The translations under genes were made by a program, and so were the position numbers. A DNA stretch of 64,000 bases. Origin: an uncultured Pseudomonadota bacterium. GTDB lineage: Bacteria; Myxococcota_A; UBA796; GCA-2862545. Under the pieces are notes generated by a model. The model was given only the letters and a program-made list of their open reading frames with translations, had not been told where the DNA came from and made no database searches. The stretch covers positions 248,001 through 312,000 of the forward strand of contig CAJXTB010000001.1 of NCBI GenBank assembly GCA_913061235.1, read 5' to 3'. Shown one piece after another: positions 48,619 through 57,831 of the stretch. Positions within the stretch are counted from its first letter, which is position 1. Each line of letters opens with the position of its first letter.

Positions 48619-51276
48619 ATGGACGTCGTCGCCGAGTTCCAAGAGCAGATCAATACATGGGCAACCCTGTACGCGGGTCGCCCACGTAAGGAACTTCGAG
48701 AGTTGTGGTTGGTTGGGTTGGAGCGAGAGAAGCTCGTCACCGTCGCCTACAACCCGAACATCATTGGACCGCGCCTTGTTCGCATGGGCGTACCCGAAAA
48801 CATTGGTGAGCAGGTGGTGCGTGCCATTGGCTGGGCGTGGCGCGACGAGGAGATGCACGCGGTCTATGTGCGCGGTGCACTGCTCCACGAGAGCGCCCTC
48901 CCCCAACGACTTCGCACATGGATGACCCACGCATCGGGGCATGTTGCCGGATGGACCAGTAGCCGCCAGCAACACTACCGCTGGCGAGAAGCTCCCCTGA
49001 CCCGAACCGTCGCCGAGCTGATTGAGTACGCGGGTGTGTTGGGCGGACAAGTCCCCGAAGGTGCCCGTGAACACCTGCACTTCGACAGCTTCCGTGCGTT
49101 CTGTCTGTTCAGCATTGCCGCAGAGACCACCGCTGCAATTGGCTGGGCCCGCATGGTCGAGGTCGGCAAGCTCGCTGGAATCCGCGCAGAAGACATCACC
49201 GCATTCGGGCGCATGGAGCAAGACGAACGCCGCCACGCAGCCATCTTCACGCTGTTGGCAGACGTGTTTGACGACGACGACAGAGTCCGCCCTCACGTCA
49301 CCGAGCTGTGGCTGAAGGCCCGCATTGGTGAGGTCGGCCAACGCTTCTTGGCCACACCCGAGTCCAGCGCAGAAGCCTGGAACAACCCGATTGGCAAAGG
49401 CGCGCCGGTCTACGTGCACCAAGGCAACGCCGCCGAGAGTGCGCAGTCCTGTATGGATGCAGTGCTCGACCGTCTCGGGTTCGATGAGCTGCTGGCCCAA
49501 GCGCCTCGCCACGACGGCCCGGTCCAGGTCGCCATTCGTGCCACCTTCATGCACGGCTACCACCGCAAAGACCCGTCGCCGTACGTGTCGCCACAGCTGT
49601 TGGCCGCCCTCGCCAAGCGATGCGCCCAGGCTGGCGCACAGGTCACAGTGCTCGAGACGCCCAACGTCTACGACCGGTTCTTCCGCGCTAGAGACGTCCA
49701 AAACGTTGCCAACTACCTAGGCTTTGACGACCCCAACTACACGGTCGTAGACGTCACCACCGAGCTCGAGGTTCACCCCTACATTCGCGGTCAAGGACGC
49801 GACTGCATCAGTCGAAGCTGGCGCGACGCCGACGTTCGCATTGCCTTCGGCAAGCTTCGCGGGCACCCCGTCACCGACGCCATGCTCACGCTCGAAGGCG
49901 TTGAAGGGCTCAACGGACGACACGACGACACCCTGTGGGGCGACCGACGCGCCGACCGCACCACGGCCATGTTGATGACATTGGACGCATTCCCACCCGA
50001 CATCGCTCTGCTGGATGCCTGGCGCGACGTGCCCGACGGTCTGCTCGGCATGATGGCTTGCGCCCAGCCTCGACAGCCCTTTCGCCTGTATGGAAGCACC
50101 GATCCGCTGTCGCTGGACATGGTAGTCACGGAGCACATCGGTGGCGCGCTCGAAGACCACAAGCTGATGAACTGTGCAGTGGATTGGTTCGGCGACCCTC
50201 GCCCGTCGCTCACGGTCATCGGCGAAAACACGCCGATCCCTGGGTGGCGTCGCCCGGACCGCACGCGCTTCAGCCGCCTCCTGACGCACCTGGCGGAGCC
50301 CGTCTTCGTCCATGCCAGCGGACGCGGTGCGGCCTTCGTCCCAGACATGGACACTCGCGCCTTTCCGCCAATCACGCCGCCTTCTGCCCCCCTACGATTG
50401 GCCCGCGCCGTGGTGCGCCGCATCATTGGCCAAGAGTCGGCCTCTGAGCCAGACAAGACACTGCTTCCCACGCAGACCCTAGAGATTCGCGGTCACAAGC
50501 TGCGCATGGCCACCGTTGGCCAAGGCCCCCCCGTGGTCTTCCTACACGGCTACCCAGACACGCTGCACGTTGCCGGTCGACTCGCACTTCAGCTTGCCGA
50601 CTCGCACACGGCCTACCTGTTCGACTGGCCAGGAACCGGAAAGAGTGAGCCATGGGGTGGACCGCTTCACCCTGACGCACAAGCCGACCGCTTGCGGGAC
50701 ATCCTAGACGCCTGGGGACTCGACGAAGTGGTTCTTGTGGCCGCCGATATGGGCGGACCACCCGCGCTGTGTTTCGCTGCTCGCTACCCAGAGCGCGTAC
50801 GTGGCGTGGCCGTGTCCAACAGCCTGTTGTTCGATGATGAGCCCACAAGTCCCGAGATTCGCATCATGCGCAAGGCGGGTCTGTCGACACTTGCCTTCAT
50901 GGTGTCGCCGCGCGTCGTCTACCGGCAGTGCAAAGCAACGTTCCTACCCAGCGATTGGACACTGCCCGCGGCCCTGGATGATGACCTGTGGCGCGCCTTC
51001 TCAGCGAGCCCGGTCCGCCGTCACCTGGCCAAGATGTGCCGCGACTATGAGCGCGCCCTGCCCAAGCTGCCACACCGCTACGACGCCGTGAAATGCCCGG
51101 TCCTTGCCCTGTGGGGCGAGAACGAGACGCACTTCCACCGCGCCCATGGCGAGCGCTTGGTGCACGGCCATGCCAATCGCCGCTTGGTAGACGTGGCAGA
51201 TGGCGGACACTGGATGGCCTGGACCCACACCGCACGCGTTGCAACGGCCCTAAACACCTGGTTGGAGGAGCTGTAA
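48619..51276 (+). CDS. three-domain fusion: di-iron ferritin-like + DUF362-like + alpha/beta hydrolase
   Basis: An 885-residue single chain. Domain 1 (about residues 1-265) is a helical ferritin-like fold with a complete di-iron set: E77-x-x-H80, E169 and E203-x-x-H206, probably with E64. Domain 2 (about 275-565) matches DUF362: SPYVSPQLLAALAKRCAQAG, the ADVRIAFGKLRGHPV strand, PDIALLDAWRD and the closing STDPLSLDMVV; its ferredoxin Cys motifs are absent. Domain 3 (about 625-885) is an alpha/beta hydrolase with HGYPD and a nucleophile elbow AADMGG, where Asp710 replaces Ser as in epoxide hydrolases and haloalkane dehalogenases; His864 in GGHW is the base. The stop overlaps the next ATG. An oxygenase-plus-hydrolase role is inferred. 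Confidence 0.8.
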   Translation: MDVVAEFQEQINTWATLYAGRPRKELRELWLVGLEREKLVTVAYNPNIIGPRLVRMGVPENIGEQVVRAIGWAWRDEEMHAVYVRGALLHESALPQRLRTWMTHASGHVAGWTSSRQQHYRWREAPLTRTVAELIEYAGVLGGQVPEGAREHLHFDSFRAFCLFSIAAETTAAIGWARMVEVGKLAGIRAEDITAFGRMEQDERRHAAIFTLLADVFDDDDRVRPHVTELWLKARIGEVGQRFLATPESSAEAWNNPIGKGAPVYVHQGNAAESAQSCMDAVLDRLGFDELLAQAPRHDGPVQVAIRATFMHGYHRKDPSPYVSPQLLAALAKRCAQAGAQVTVLETPNVYDRFFRARDVQNVANYLGFDDPNYTVVDVTTELEVHPYIRGQGRDCISRSWRDADVRIAFGKLRGHPVTDAMLTLEGVEGLNGRHDDTLWGDRRADRTTAMLMTLDAFPPDIALLDAWRDVPDGLLGMMACAQPRQPFRLYGSTDPLSLDMVVTEHIGGALEDHKLMNCAVDWFGDPRPSLTVIGENTPIPGWRRPDRTRFSRLLTHLAEPVFVHASGRGAAFVPDMDTRAFPPITPPSAPLRLARAVVRRIIGQESASEPDKTLLPTQTLEIRGHKLRMATVGQGPPVVFLHGYPDTLHVAGRLALQLADSHTAYLFDWPGTGKSEPWGGPLHPDAQADRLRDILDAWGLDEVVLVAADMGGPPALCFAARYPERVRGVAVSNSLLFDDEPTSPEIRIMRKAGLSTLAFMVSPRVVYRQCKATFLPSDWTLPAALDDDLWRAFSASPVRRHLAKMCRDYERALPKLPHRYDAVKCPVLALWGENETHFHRAHGERLVHGHANRRLVDVADGGHWMAWTHTARVATALNTWLEEL

Positions 51277-52655
51277 TGTACGCGGTCATTGGTGCTGGAA
51301 TGGGCGGACTCGCCTCTGCGATTCAGCTCGCCCGGAGCGGCCGGGAGGTCACCGTCTTCGAAGCGACAGCACAGCCTGGAGGCCTTGCCGGACGCGTAGA
51401 CCTCGGCGGGCACGCCATGGACGGCGGACCGTACATCCTTCTCGACCGGCCCGGACTGGAGTGGTCCTTTGAACAGCTTGGCGAGACCCTGGCCGACCAT
51501 ATCGACCTCATCCCCCTCGATGAAACCTGGCGTGTGTGCTGGCCAAACGGTCAAGAAGTCCGTGTCTACCGCAGCCTGGAGCAGACCGCCCAAGAGCTAG
51601 AGTACGCCTACCCTGGGGCCGCCAAGCGCTACATTCGCTACGTTGAACAGATGACCAAGACCTATCAGCGTCTTGCCCCGTTCCAGCGAAGCAGACCGCC
51701 GAAGCCCTGGCAACTGCTGCGTCCCAGTCGCGTTGCTGCCGTCCCTTTTCTACTTCGCCCACTCGGCCACCACCTCGCAGCTACCGGACTGGCCGAAAAG
51801 GTGCAGCATGCGCTAGGGATCTGGACCCACATTGCCAGCCAGCCGCTCGCTAAGGCCCCCGCACCTCTCGCGTTTGTACCAGCAATTGTGCACTCCGTCG
51901 GTGCGTTTGTAGCCCGAGGTGGTGTTCACACAATTCCTGAAGCCCTGCACCGCATCGCGGAAAAAGCAGGGGTTCAGTTCCGCTTCAATACACGGGTCAC
52001 GCGCATTGACCGCAGTGGCGACCGAGTCACGCACATTGTGGCTGGCGACGAACACATTGCTGTCGATGGCGTAGTCAGCAACGCCCCAGGCATCGGCACA
52101 CTCACCGAGCTGGTCCAGCCACCCGACCCCGCGCTGAGCCGTGAACTGAAGGAGCTTCCGCTACAGTCCCCCGGGGTTGCCGTGTACATGACCGGTGACG
52201 CCGAGCCGCAGGTTCCGTTCCTGCGGTTCATGCTGCGACCAGACGAGCCGTGTCGCCTGTTCATCCGCTTTGATGGTGTGGATGAGACCCGCCCCCGACA
52301 GCTACGCCTGCTCTGCCCAACCGACCACACCTGGGCTGAAGCTGCCGGACCCGAGGGACAGACCCAGTACTTGAATACCGTCATCAATGAGTCGTGGTGG
52401 CGCGCCGGAATCGACAACGTCGAGACCTTGGGCACCCGCATTCCGGTGGAATGGGGACGCCGACACCACCTGTACCGGGACAGTATGAATCCGGTCATGA
52501 CCGCCAAGTACATGCGTCGTGGGCGACTGCCGCACAGCCCATCAATAGCCACCAACCTGCATCTCGCAGGCTCGGCTACGCATCCGGGTCAATGGGTCAG
52601 CTTTGCAGCCATCAGCGGCATCTTAGCCGCAGCCGCGATTACCGAAGACGCGTAA
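51276..52655 (+). CDS. CrtI/phytoene-desaturase-like FAD oxidoreductase
   Basis: A 459-residue flavoprotein. The dinucleotide motif GAGMGGLASAIQLARSG at residues 6-22 is followed by the acidic end of strand 2 (VFEA) and QPGG. The C-terminal FAD block reads LHLAGSATHPGQWVSFAAISG, close to carotenoid desaturases and isomerases. The middle differs from true CrtI, so the substrate may be another hydrophobic polyene or quinone-like molecule. GGAGG precedes the ATG, whose A is also the last base of the previous stop (TAATG), so it is strongly coupled to the fusion enzyme. No other carotenoid genes lie nearby. Confidence 0.85.
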   Translation: MYAVIGAGMGGLASAIQLARSGREVTVFEATAQPGGLAGRVDLGGHAMDGGPYILLDRPGLEWSFEQLGETLADHIDLIPLDETWRVCWPNGQEVRVYRSLEQTAQELEYAYPGAAKRYIRYVEQMTKTYQRLAPFQRSRPPKPWQLLRPSRVAAVPFLLRPLGHHLAATGLAEKVQHALGIWTHIASQPLAKAPAPLAFVPAIVHSVGAFVARGGVHTIPEALHRIAEKAGVQFRFNTRVTRIDRSGDRVTHIVAGDEHIAVDGVVSNAPGIGTLTELVQPPDPALSRELKELPLQSPGVAVYMTGDAEPQVPFLRFMLRPDEPCRLFIRFDGVDETRPRQLRLLCPTDHTWAEAAGPEGQTQYLNTVINESWWRAGIDNVETLGTRIPVEWGRRHHLYRDSMNPVMTAKYMRRGRLPHSPSIATNLHLAGSATHPGQWVSFAAISGILAAAAITEDA

Positions 52656-52657
52656 AA

Positions 52658-53215
52658 CTAAGGACGCGTGAAGCCCAGGCGCTGTCCGCCACGGCATTCC
52701 TCGATGAACAGCATGCTCTGGCCATCCTCGCGGAATCGGATGACAGCCCGGCTGTGTTCACCGGTGACATCCGACGTCTCGATGCGCATGCGATTGCTCC
52801 GCGAGTCCAGCACCGTGTACCCAAGCACACTGCGACTCGTGCCGAAGTCGAGCACCATCGTTGTGCCATCCACCGTCAACGTTGCTGTCTTCAGCCCTTC
52901 CATGCCAGCATGGTAGGTCTCGAGCGACGGGTCTGCCGGGTCGGTTCGACGGGTCGCTGCAACAAGGCCAACGAGCATGGCAGCGTCATCGCTCAAGTCG
53001 GCGGCGGCAATCTCTTCGTCCGTCGGGATGGGCTCGGCAAACGCCAACTCAAGGGCGTCTACACGCTCTTGCTCCGACGGTGACAGCACCAAGTCCCACA
53101 CTCCGAGCGCCTTGCTCGACGCCATGTCAGCCTGAGTACTCTGCGCATGCGAGACCGAAGTCATCACCCCCGGCGTGAGCAAGGCGAGCCCCAATACAGC
53201 CAATCGAATCCACAT
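52658..53215 (-). CDS. exported protein of unknown function
   Basis: A 185-residue protein with a signal peptide (MWIRLAVLGLALLTPGVMTSVSHAQ). The mature part begins with an acidic helical stretch (PSEQERVDALELAFAEP, PTDEEIAAADLSDD) and ends in a beta-rich domain (TATLTVDGTTMVLDFG, SNRMRIETSDV, AVIRFREDGQSMLFIEE) that looks lipocalin- or YceI-like, without a firm match. I chose the ATG at 53215; longer readings are basic and lack a signal. It converges on the CrtI-like gene with 2 bases between; a 6-bp self-complementary repeat ACGCGT at 52648 and 52664 could form a weak terminator. Confidence 0.6.
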   Translation of the reverse strand: MWIRLAVLGLALLTPGVMTSVSHAQSTQADMASSKALGVWDLVLSPSEQERVDALELAFAEPIPTDEEIAAADLSDDAAMLVGLVAATRRTDPADPSLETYHAGMEGLKTATLTVDGTTMVLDFGTSRSVLGYTVLDSRSNRMRIETSDVTGEHSRAVIRFREDGQSMLFIEECRGGQRLGFTRP

Positions 53216-53307
53216 ACCGTCGTCTCCCGTTCCGGCGTACCTAGCCAGTTTCACACAAACACGCGACGCAGCCCCTTTTCGTCCATCAACCGGGGTAGCA
53301 TTCGCAC

Positions 53308-56300
53308 ATGCCAGCGCTTCCCTCAAGCGGCACGAGCCCTCGTTCGATGCCCTCGGCCATTGGCCGCTACGCCGTTCTTCGCACCATTGCTCGTGGCGGC
53401 ATGTCCGTTGTGTACGAGGTGGAAGACCCACAGACCCGCGAGCGGTTTGCCCTCAAGCACCTGTTCGTCGACGGAGACGTCGCTCGAAGTCGCTTCGCCC
53501 GTGAATACGGCGCCATGGTACGGATGATTCACCCGAACATCGGCCGCGTCTTCGCCCAGGGGGAACACGACGACTACCCGTGGATGACCCTCGAATACCT
53601 CGACGGTGTCCCGGTGACCGAGCACGTCGAAGCCCACGGAGCACCCGGCTCACAGCGACGCACCTACGCCGCGGTCCAGACCATGCTGGCACTCGCCCGT
53701 GCCCTCGACCACGTTCACGCTCGCCGCATTGTGCATCGGGACATCAAGTCTGGAAACGTGCTGGTCCTGCCAGATGGACGGGTGAAGCTCGTCGACTTCG
53801 GCATTGCTTGGGTGCCAGGGTCGAATCAAGAGAGCGAACGCGAAGAGTTCGTAGGCACCCTCGCCTACGCAGCCCCCGAGCAATTTCGCGGCGAGACCCC
53901 AACGGCAGCATCCGACCTGTATAGCGTTGGTTGTCTCTTGTATCGATTGCTGACCGGGACCCGTCCATTCACGGGTAGCAATGCCGCTGAGATGGCAAAG
54001 CTTCACACCTCCCGCCCACCGACTCGACCACGGTCGCTCGTAGCAACACTGCCGGGTGACCTTGAGCGAATCGTCCTGCGCCTGATGAAAAAGAAGCCCG
54101 ATGCGCGCATTCCAACGGCACGGGCGCTGGCTGACCAGCTCGCCGAATGGATAGGGACGCAGCCTACACAGACAGCATCGGTCAAGCTCGACCGGGGCGC
54201 CAGACGAGGCATTGGCCGAGAGGCGGAGCTCGAGACGCTGCGTCAGAAGATTGAGCAGGGAAGCGGTGGAACGGTCCTCACGCTGCGTGGTTTGCTCGGC
54301 GCACGGCACAACGCACTGCTGGACCTTCTGGTCGCCGACGCCCAGGCAAGACAGGCGCCGGTCCTTCACATTACGCACAAAGACAGCGAGCGATTCGCCC
54401 AGCTGCAAAACGCTGGCCGGTCTCAAGAGCGCACATTGGTCGCCCTCGTGGACGTCCACCAGTGGGACAGCGGAAGCTCCCGCGCCCTCGAGCGGTCCAT
54501 CGAAGCGGCTGCAGAAAATCCGAATGGCGCCATCTACGTTGCCTCCCTCGCCTTGGACGCCTCCGACCTCGCTATCGACATCCTCTTGGAACGTTCAAGC
54601 TGTGATGTTGTGCTCGGCCCCCTGCCCTTGGACGGCACCCGTCGCCTCGTCGGCGCACTTCTTCAGCGCCACGCGCCACCTGCCGCATCTGCACGGTCCA
54701 TCCACCACGCCACCGACGGCGTACCGGCCTACGTTGAAGAAGTCATTGGCCAGATGATTGCCAAGGGACAGCTCGACGACGTTCGCAACGGCGCAACTAC
54801 AGTAGCGTGGCCCTGGCGTCAGCAATCGGAGGTGCCCTCCCCAGAGGGCGCGGCATGGACCGTTGACCAAGCCCTGGCAACCGTGGATGCAATCGGCCAG
54901 CGCATCCTAGAGGCATTGGCGGCTACCCATTCCCCAGCACCTGTCGACCGTCTGTTGGCACTGATTGACCTCGCCCCGCCCGACCGGACCAGCACCCTGC
55001 TGCGTCTCGTCACCACCGGCCTGGTCCGAATGGACATCCATGACGGTGGGCAGTGCCTGTTTTGGACCCGTCCCCTCGCCGCCCAGCTCGTCCGAGAACG
55101 CACCCCTGGCCCGCGCGCACGAACCTTGGCCCGACGCGCGCTGTCCTCTGCTGTTGCCTACACACCACATGAACAGGTGCGCATGGCGCTCACTGCAAAG
55201 CGCATCGAGTCCGCTTTGGCTCCAGCGCACCAGCAAGCACGCGTCCACTTGTCCCAGGGAGCACCGGCATCCGCCCTTGAGCTGGTCGAGCCGGTCTATG
55301 CACAGCTTCAAGACGTTCAGGGCATGGACCGCGACCAGGCACTTGTTCAGCTGACCTTCGCTGCCGCCCTTCACCAACTACGGCCCGGAGACGAACGCAT
55401 CCCAAAAGCGCTGGCAGCCGTGACGCGACTGACCTCCGCACCAGAGCTGTTGGCGGAGACTGCGCTCATCACAGCCCGCGTCCACCGCGCCCTGGCGCGC
55501 AATGACGATGCCCGCCAAAAGCTGGGAGAAGCCTGGACTCACGCGAGCTCACTCACAGAGCGCCAACTCGCCGCGAGTGTCGCCTATGAAGCGGGAACCG
55601 CCTACGTTGACTCAGGACACATCGCATGGGGAAAGCGTTGGTTCGACCGGTGTACGGCCGCCGCAAGTACCTCCGGAGACCCCCGGCTGACCGCACTGTC
55701 GACAGTGGGGCAGGCCATTGTTCAGTTCCACCACGGGGAGCTAGACAATGCTGGCACGACCGCTGCACGAGCGATCGAAGGCATGCACCACAGCGGCGAC
55801 GTTCGCGCCCTGTCCCTGGCAGTCCCACTGCGAGTGAACACGCTCCGAATTCAAGGCCAGTACAGCGCAGCACTCGCATGTATCCAGCGTCATCAGAGCA
55901 CTCTTCAGTCTGCTGAGACGCCGGTATTTGCTGTCCGAATGCATGTCGCTCGCGCGCATGTTGAGCTCGACCTCGGTCGTCTAGGCTGGGCACAGGATAG
56001 CCTCGAGCAAGCGCAAGCCGGACTGGGTGGTAGCGACAACCTCCGTGCGCAGCTGGCAACCGGGATTCTGCAGGCCCGAGTCCACATTGAGTCCGGTGAG
56101 CCTGGACGTGCCCGAAGTCAGCTGGAGCGCCTGGTACACCGCGCACGACGAGCCGGTCTCGTCCTACTCGCTCGTCAGGCCCAGACAGCCCTTGCTGAAG
56201 CACTCGCCCAAGACGGCCATCCAACCGAGTCACAGTCCCTCTTCGACACTGTCTTGGCGGATACCCACGGCTCTGGAGACGCTATTGGCATCATTCAGAC

Positions 56301-56550
56301 CCGCTGCGCCCAAATCCGGGCACTACACACATTGGTCAACCCGGAGAGCTTCGCCAAGGCCCTACAAGGCTGGCCACAGTTGCCCGGAGCTCTCGGAGTG
56401 CAGCTCGACATCGCACGAGCACGGCTCGGATGGGACCGGAGTCAGCTGCTCAATGCGGATGCGTCTCGCGCGCAGCTAGAGGAGTGCCTACAGAGCGTCT
56501 GCGCCACGCTGGACCCGCCAGAACGTCGGGCAGTGCGGCTACCGACCTAG
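53308..56550 (+). CDS. Ser/Thr kinase fused to a STAND-like ATPase and TPR region
   Basis: A 1080-residue soluble regulator. The N-terminal kinase is intact: Gly loop IARGGMSVVY, Lys50, HRD at 143-145, DFG at 163-165 and AAPEQF. From residue about 300 a STAND-type NTPase follows (GREAELETLRQKI), but its P-loop reads GLLGARHN instead of GxxxxGK[ST], so nucleotide binding is doubtful. From about 630 to 1060 come many TPR-like helical pairs. This resembles the PknK/MalT-type kinases common in myxobacteria, with a degenerate ATPase. There is no membrane helix. The kinase may be controlled by ligand or protein binding to the TPR part. Confidence 0.88.
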   Translation: MPALPSSGTSPRSMPSAIGRYAVLRTIARGGMSVVYEVEDPQTRERFALKHLFVDGDVARSRFAREYGAMVRMIHPNIGRVFAQGEHDDYPWMTLEYLDGVPVTEHVEAHGAPGSQRRTYAAVQTMLALARALDHVHARRIVHRDIKSGNVLVLPDGRVKLVDFGIAWVPGSNQESEREEFVGTLAYAAPEQFRGETPTAASDLYSVGCLLYRLLTGTRPFTGSNAAEMAKLHTSRPPTRPRSLVATLPGDLERIVLRLMKKKPDARIPTARALADQLAEWIGTQPTQTASVKLDRGARRGIGREAELETLRQKIEQGSGGTVLTLRGLLGARHNALLDLLVADAQARQAPVLHITHKDSERFAQLQNAGRSQERTLVALVDVHQWDSGSSRALERSIEAAAENPNGAIYVASLALDASDLAIDILLERSSCDVVLGPLPLDGTRRLVGALLQRHAPPAASARSIHHATDGVPAYVEEVIGQMIAKGQLDDVRNGATTVAWPWRQQSEVPSPEGAAWTVDQALATVDAIGQRILEALAATHSPAPVDRLLALIDLAPPDRTSTLLRLVTTGLVRMDIHDGGQCLFWTRPLAAQLVRERTPGPRARTLARRALSSAVAYTPHEQVRMALTAKRIESALAPAHQQARVHLSQGAPASALELVEPVYAQLQDVQGMDRDQALVQLTFAAALHQLRPGDERIPKALAAVTRLTSAPELLAETALITARVHRALARNDDARQKLGEAWTHASSLTERQLAASVAYEAGTAYVDSGHIAWGKRWFDRCTAAASTSGDPRLTALSTVGQAIVQFHHGELDNAGTTAARAIEGMHHSGDVRALSLAVPLRVNTLRIQGQYSAALACIQRHQSTLQSAETPVFAVRMHVARAHVELDLGRLGWAQDSLEQAQAGLGGSDNLRAQLATGILQARVHIESGEPGRARSQLERLVHRARRAGLVLLARQAQTALAEALAQDGHPTESQSLFDTVLADTHGSGDAIGIIQTRCAQIRALHTLVNPESFAKALQGWPQLPGALGVQLDIARARLGWDRSQLLNADASRAQLEECLQSVCATLDPPERRAVRLPT

Positions 56551-56558
56551 ACGCTGTC

Positions 56559-57182
56559 TTATCGGCGGTGCTCACGTTCGAGCTGACGGGCTTCCTGGCG
56601 TCGTCCCAGCTGCTTGAGAGCGTCTACGCACGGCTCCACAGCGGCCCGCTCGCCCAGAGCAATCGCTCGCTGAAGCGGCTCAATGGCTTTGTCTGGAGAG
56701 GCGATCATCAATGCGGCACGACCTTGACCCAGCCACGCCACAACACCGTCCGGTTGTAGCCGACCGAGTCGCTCGAACATCGACAAAGCACCTTCGTAGT
56801 CCGCCTGCCGGAACCGAACGACGGCCAGCATTTCAATGGTTGGCGCATGGCTTGGGTCGATGGAGGCAGCCCGATAAAGGACGGTATGTGCCGCATCTAG
56901 GTCACCGGCAAAGGCATGGGCGTGGCCAAGCGAGCGAAGAGTACGCAGACTGCCCGCTTCCTCTTCTACTGCCAGCTCAAGCAGCGGTACGGCCGCCTGC
57001 CAGTCACCAGAGTCTGCTGCAGCGCGTCCCCGAACCAGCGCAGGCTCGACAGTGCGCTGTCTCATGGTCACCGCGGGCAGCGCCATAGAGGCCACCACGG
57101 AATCATCAGGCGCAGAAGGAGACGGCTGTGCCAACGCGGACGACCACGCCAATAAGGCCACGCTCATCGCCAAACATCGCAT
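56559..57182 (-). CDS. exported TPR protein
   Basis: A 207-residue protein with a signal peptide (MRCLAMSVALLAWSSALAQ) and a purine-rich Shine-Dalgarno (AAGGA). From residue about 50 come four tetratricopeptide repeats: SGDWQAAVPLLELAVEEE, AGDLDAAHTVLYRAASIDP, QADYEGALSMFERLGRLQP and ASPDKAIEPLQRAIALG. It is likely a periplasmic scaffold. It converges on the kinase-TPR gene, 8 bases away. I chose the ATG at 57182, since the longer reading adds a hydrophobic but Cys/Pro-containing leader overlapping the next gene. Confidence 0.72.
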   Translation of the reverse strand: MRCLAMSVALLAWSSALAQPSPSAPDDSVVASMALPAVTMRQRTVEPALVRGRAAADSGDWQAAVPLLELAVEEEAGSLRTLRSLGHAHAFAGDLDAAHTVLYRAASIDPSHAPTIEMLAVVRFRQADYEGALSMFERLGRLQPDGVVAWLGQGRAALMIASPDKAIEPLQRAIALGERAAVEPCVDALKQLGRRQEARQLEREHRR

Positions 57183-57261
57183 GGTCCTTCCCCCCCTGCA
57201 CGGTCCCGGTGTCCGCAAAAACAACGGCCACCAAAACCCGCCAAGTTTTACCAGAAGAACA

Positions 57262-57744
57262 TCACTCTGCGGCATGAATTTCGCGAATTTTCAGCGTTAC
57301 TGCGAACGATGCCGCTCGGACCAGAACGTCACGCTCAGACACCTCAAGCCCCACCCGCTGGAACTTCAGCTTCACTACCGTAGACGCCGAAACCACGAAA
57401 TAGTAGGCAAAAACCAGACTGTTGGTGCCGTCGATCCCGGTCACAATCGCCATGACGGCACTGTCTCCGTCGCGACGGCTTCGGCGCACGACAATTCGGC
57501 CGGCCCCCAAACGCGCCAACTCCTCTAGCTCCAGCCGCACCAAGTCCTCGACATAGCCGGCGCGCTCTTCGGATCCCGCCGGCGCAGCTAAGTGGTAGCC
57601 ACCAACAATCAGGTGTTCTTCCAGGTTGGGTTCGGCCCACGCATGAATTCCGTCCGCCCCATCCACTCTCTGCCAGTCGGCAGGCACGTCAATGACAAAG
57701 ACATCGCAATCATGTGTGGTCAATGGGGCGGAGGCGGCAGTCAT
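57262..57744 (-). CDS. cytosolic protein of unknown function (DcrB/PsbP-like pattern)
   Basis: A 160-residue protein without signal or membrane helix. The order of short strands and helices (FVIDVPADWQRV, IHAWAEP, HLIVGGYHL, a helix ending in ELEELARLG, then AVMAIVTGIDG, LVFAYYFVVS, VVKLKFQRVG) is like that of DcrB/PsbP-fold proteins, whose opening phrase is often P.gW. This is only a fold suggestion. It is divergent from the gene at 57832, with an 87-base gap. Confidence 0.5.
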   Translation of the reverse strand: MTAASAPLTTHDCDVFVIDVPADWQRVDGADGIHAWAEPNLEEHLIVGGYHLAAPAGSEERAGYVEDLVRLELEELARLGAGRIVVRRSRRDGDSAVMAIVTGIDGTNSLVFAYYFVVSASTVVKLKFQRVGLEVSERDVLVRAASFAVTLKIREIHAAE

Positions 57745-57831
57745 GTCACCATCCTACGACAGGCGATGGCCTTGCGTTTCATCGTTGACGCAAGCGGTCT
57801 CATCCTCAACACTGCCCCCGGAGGAGAAACG

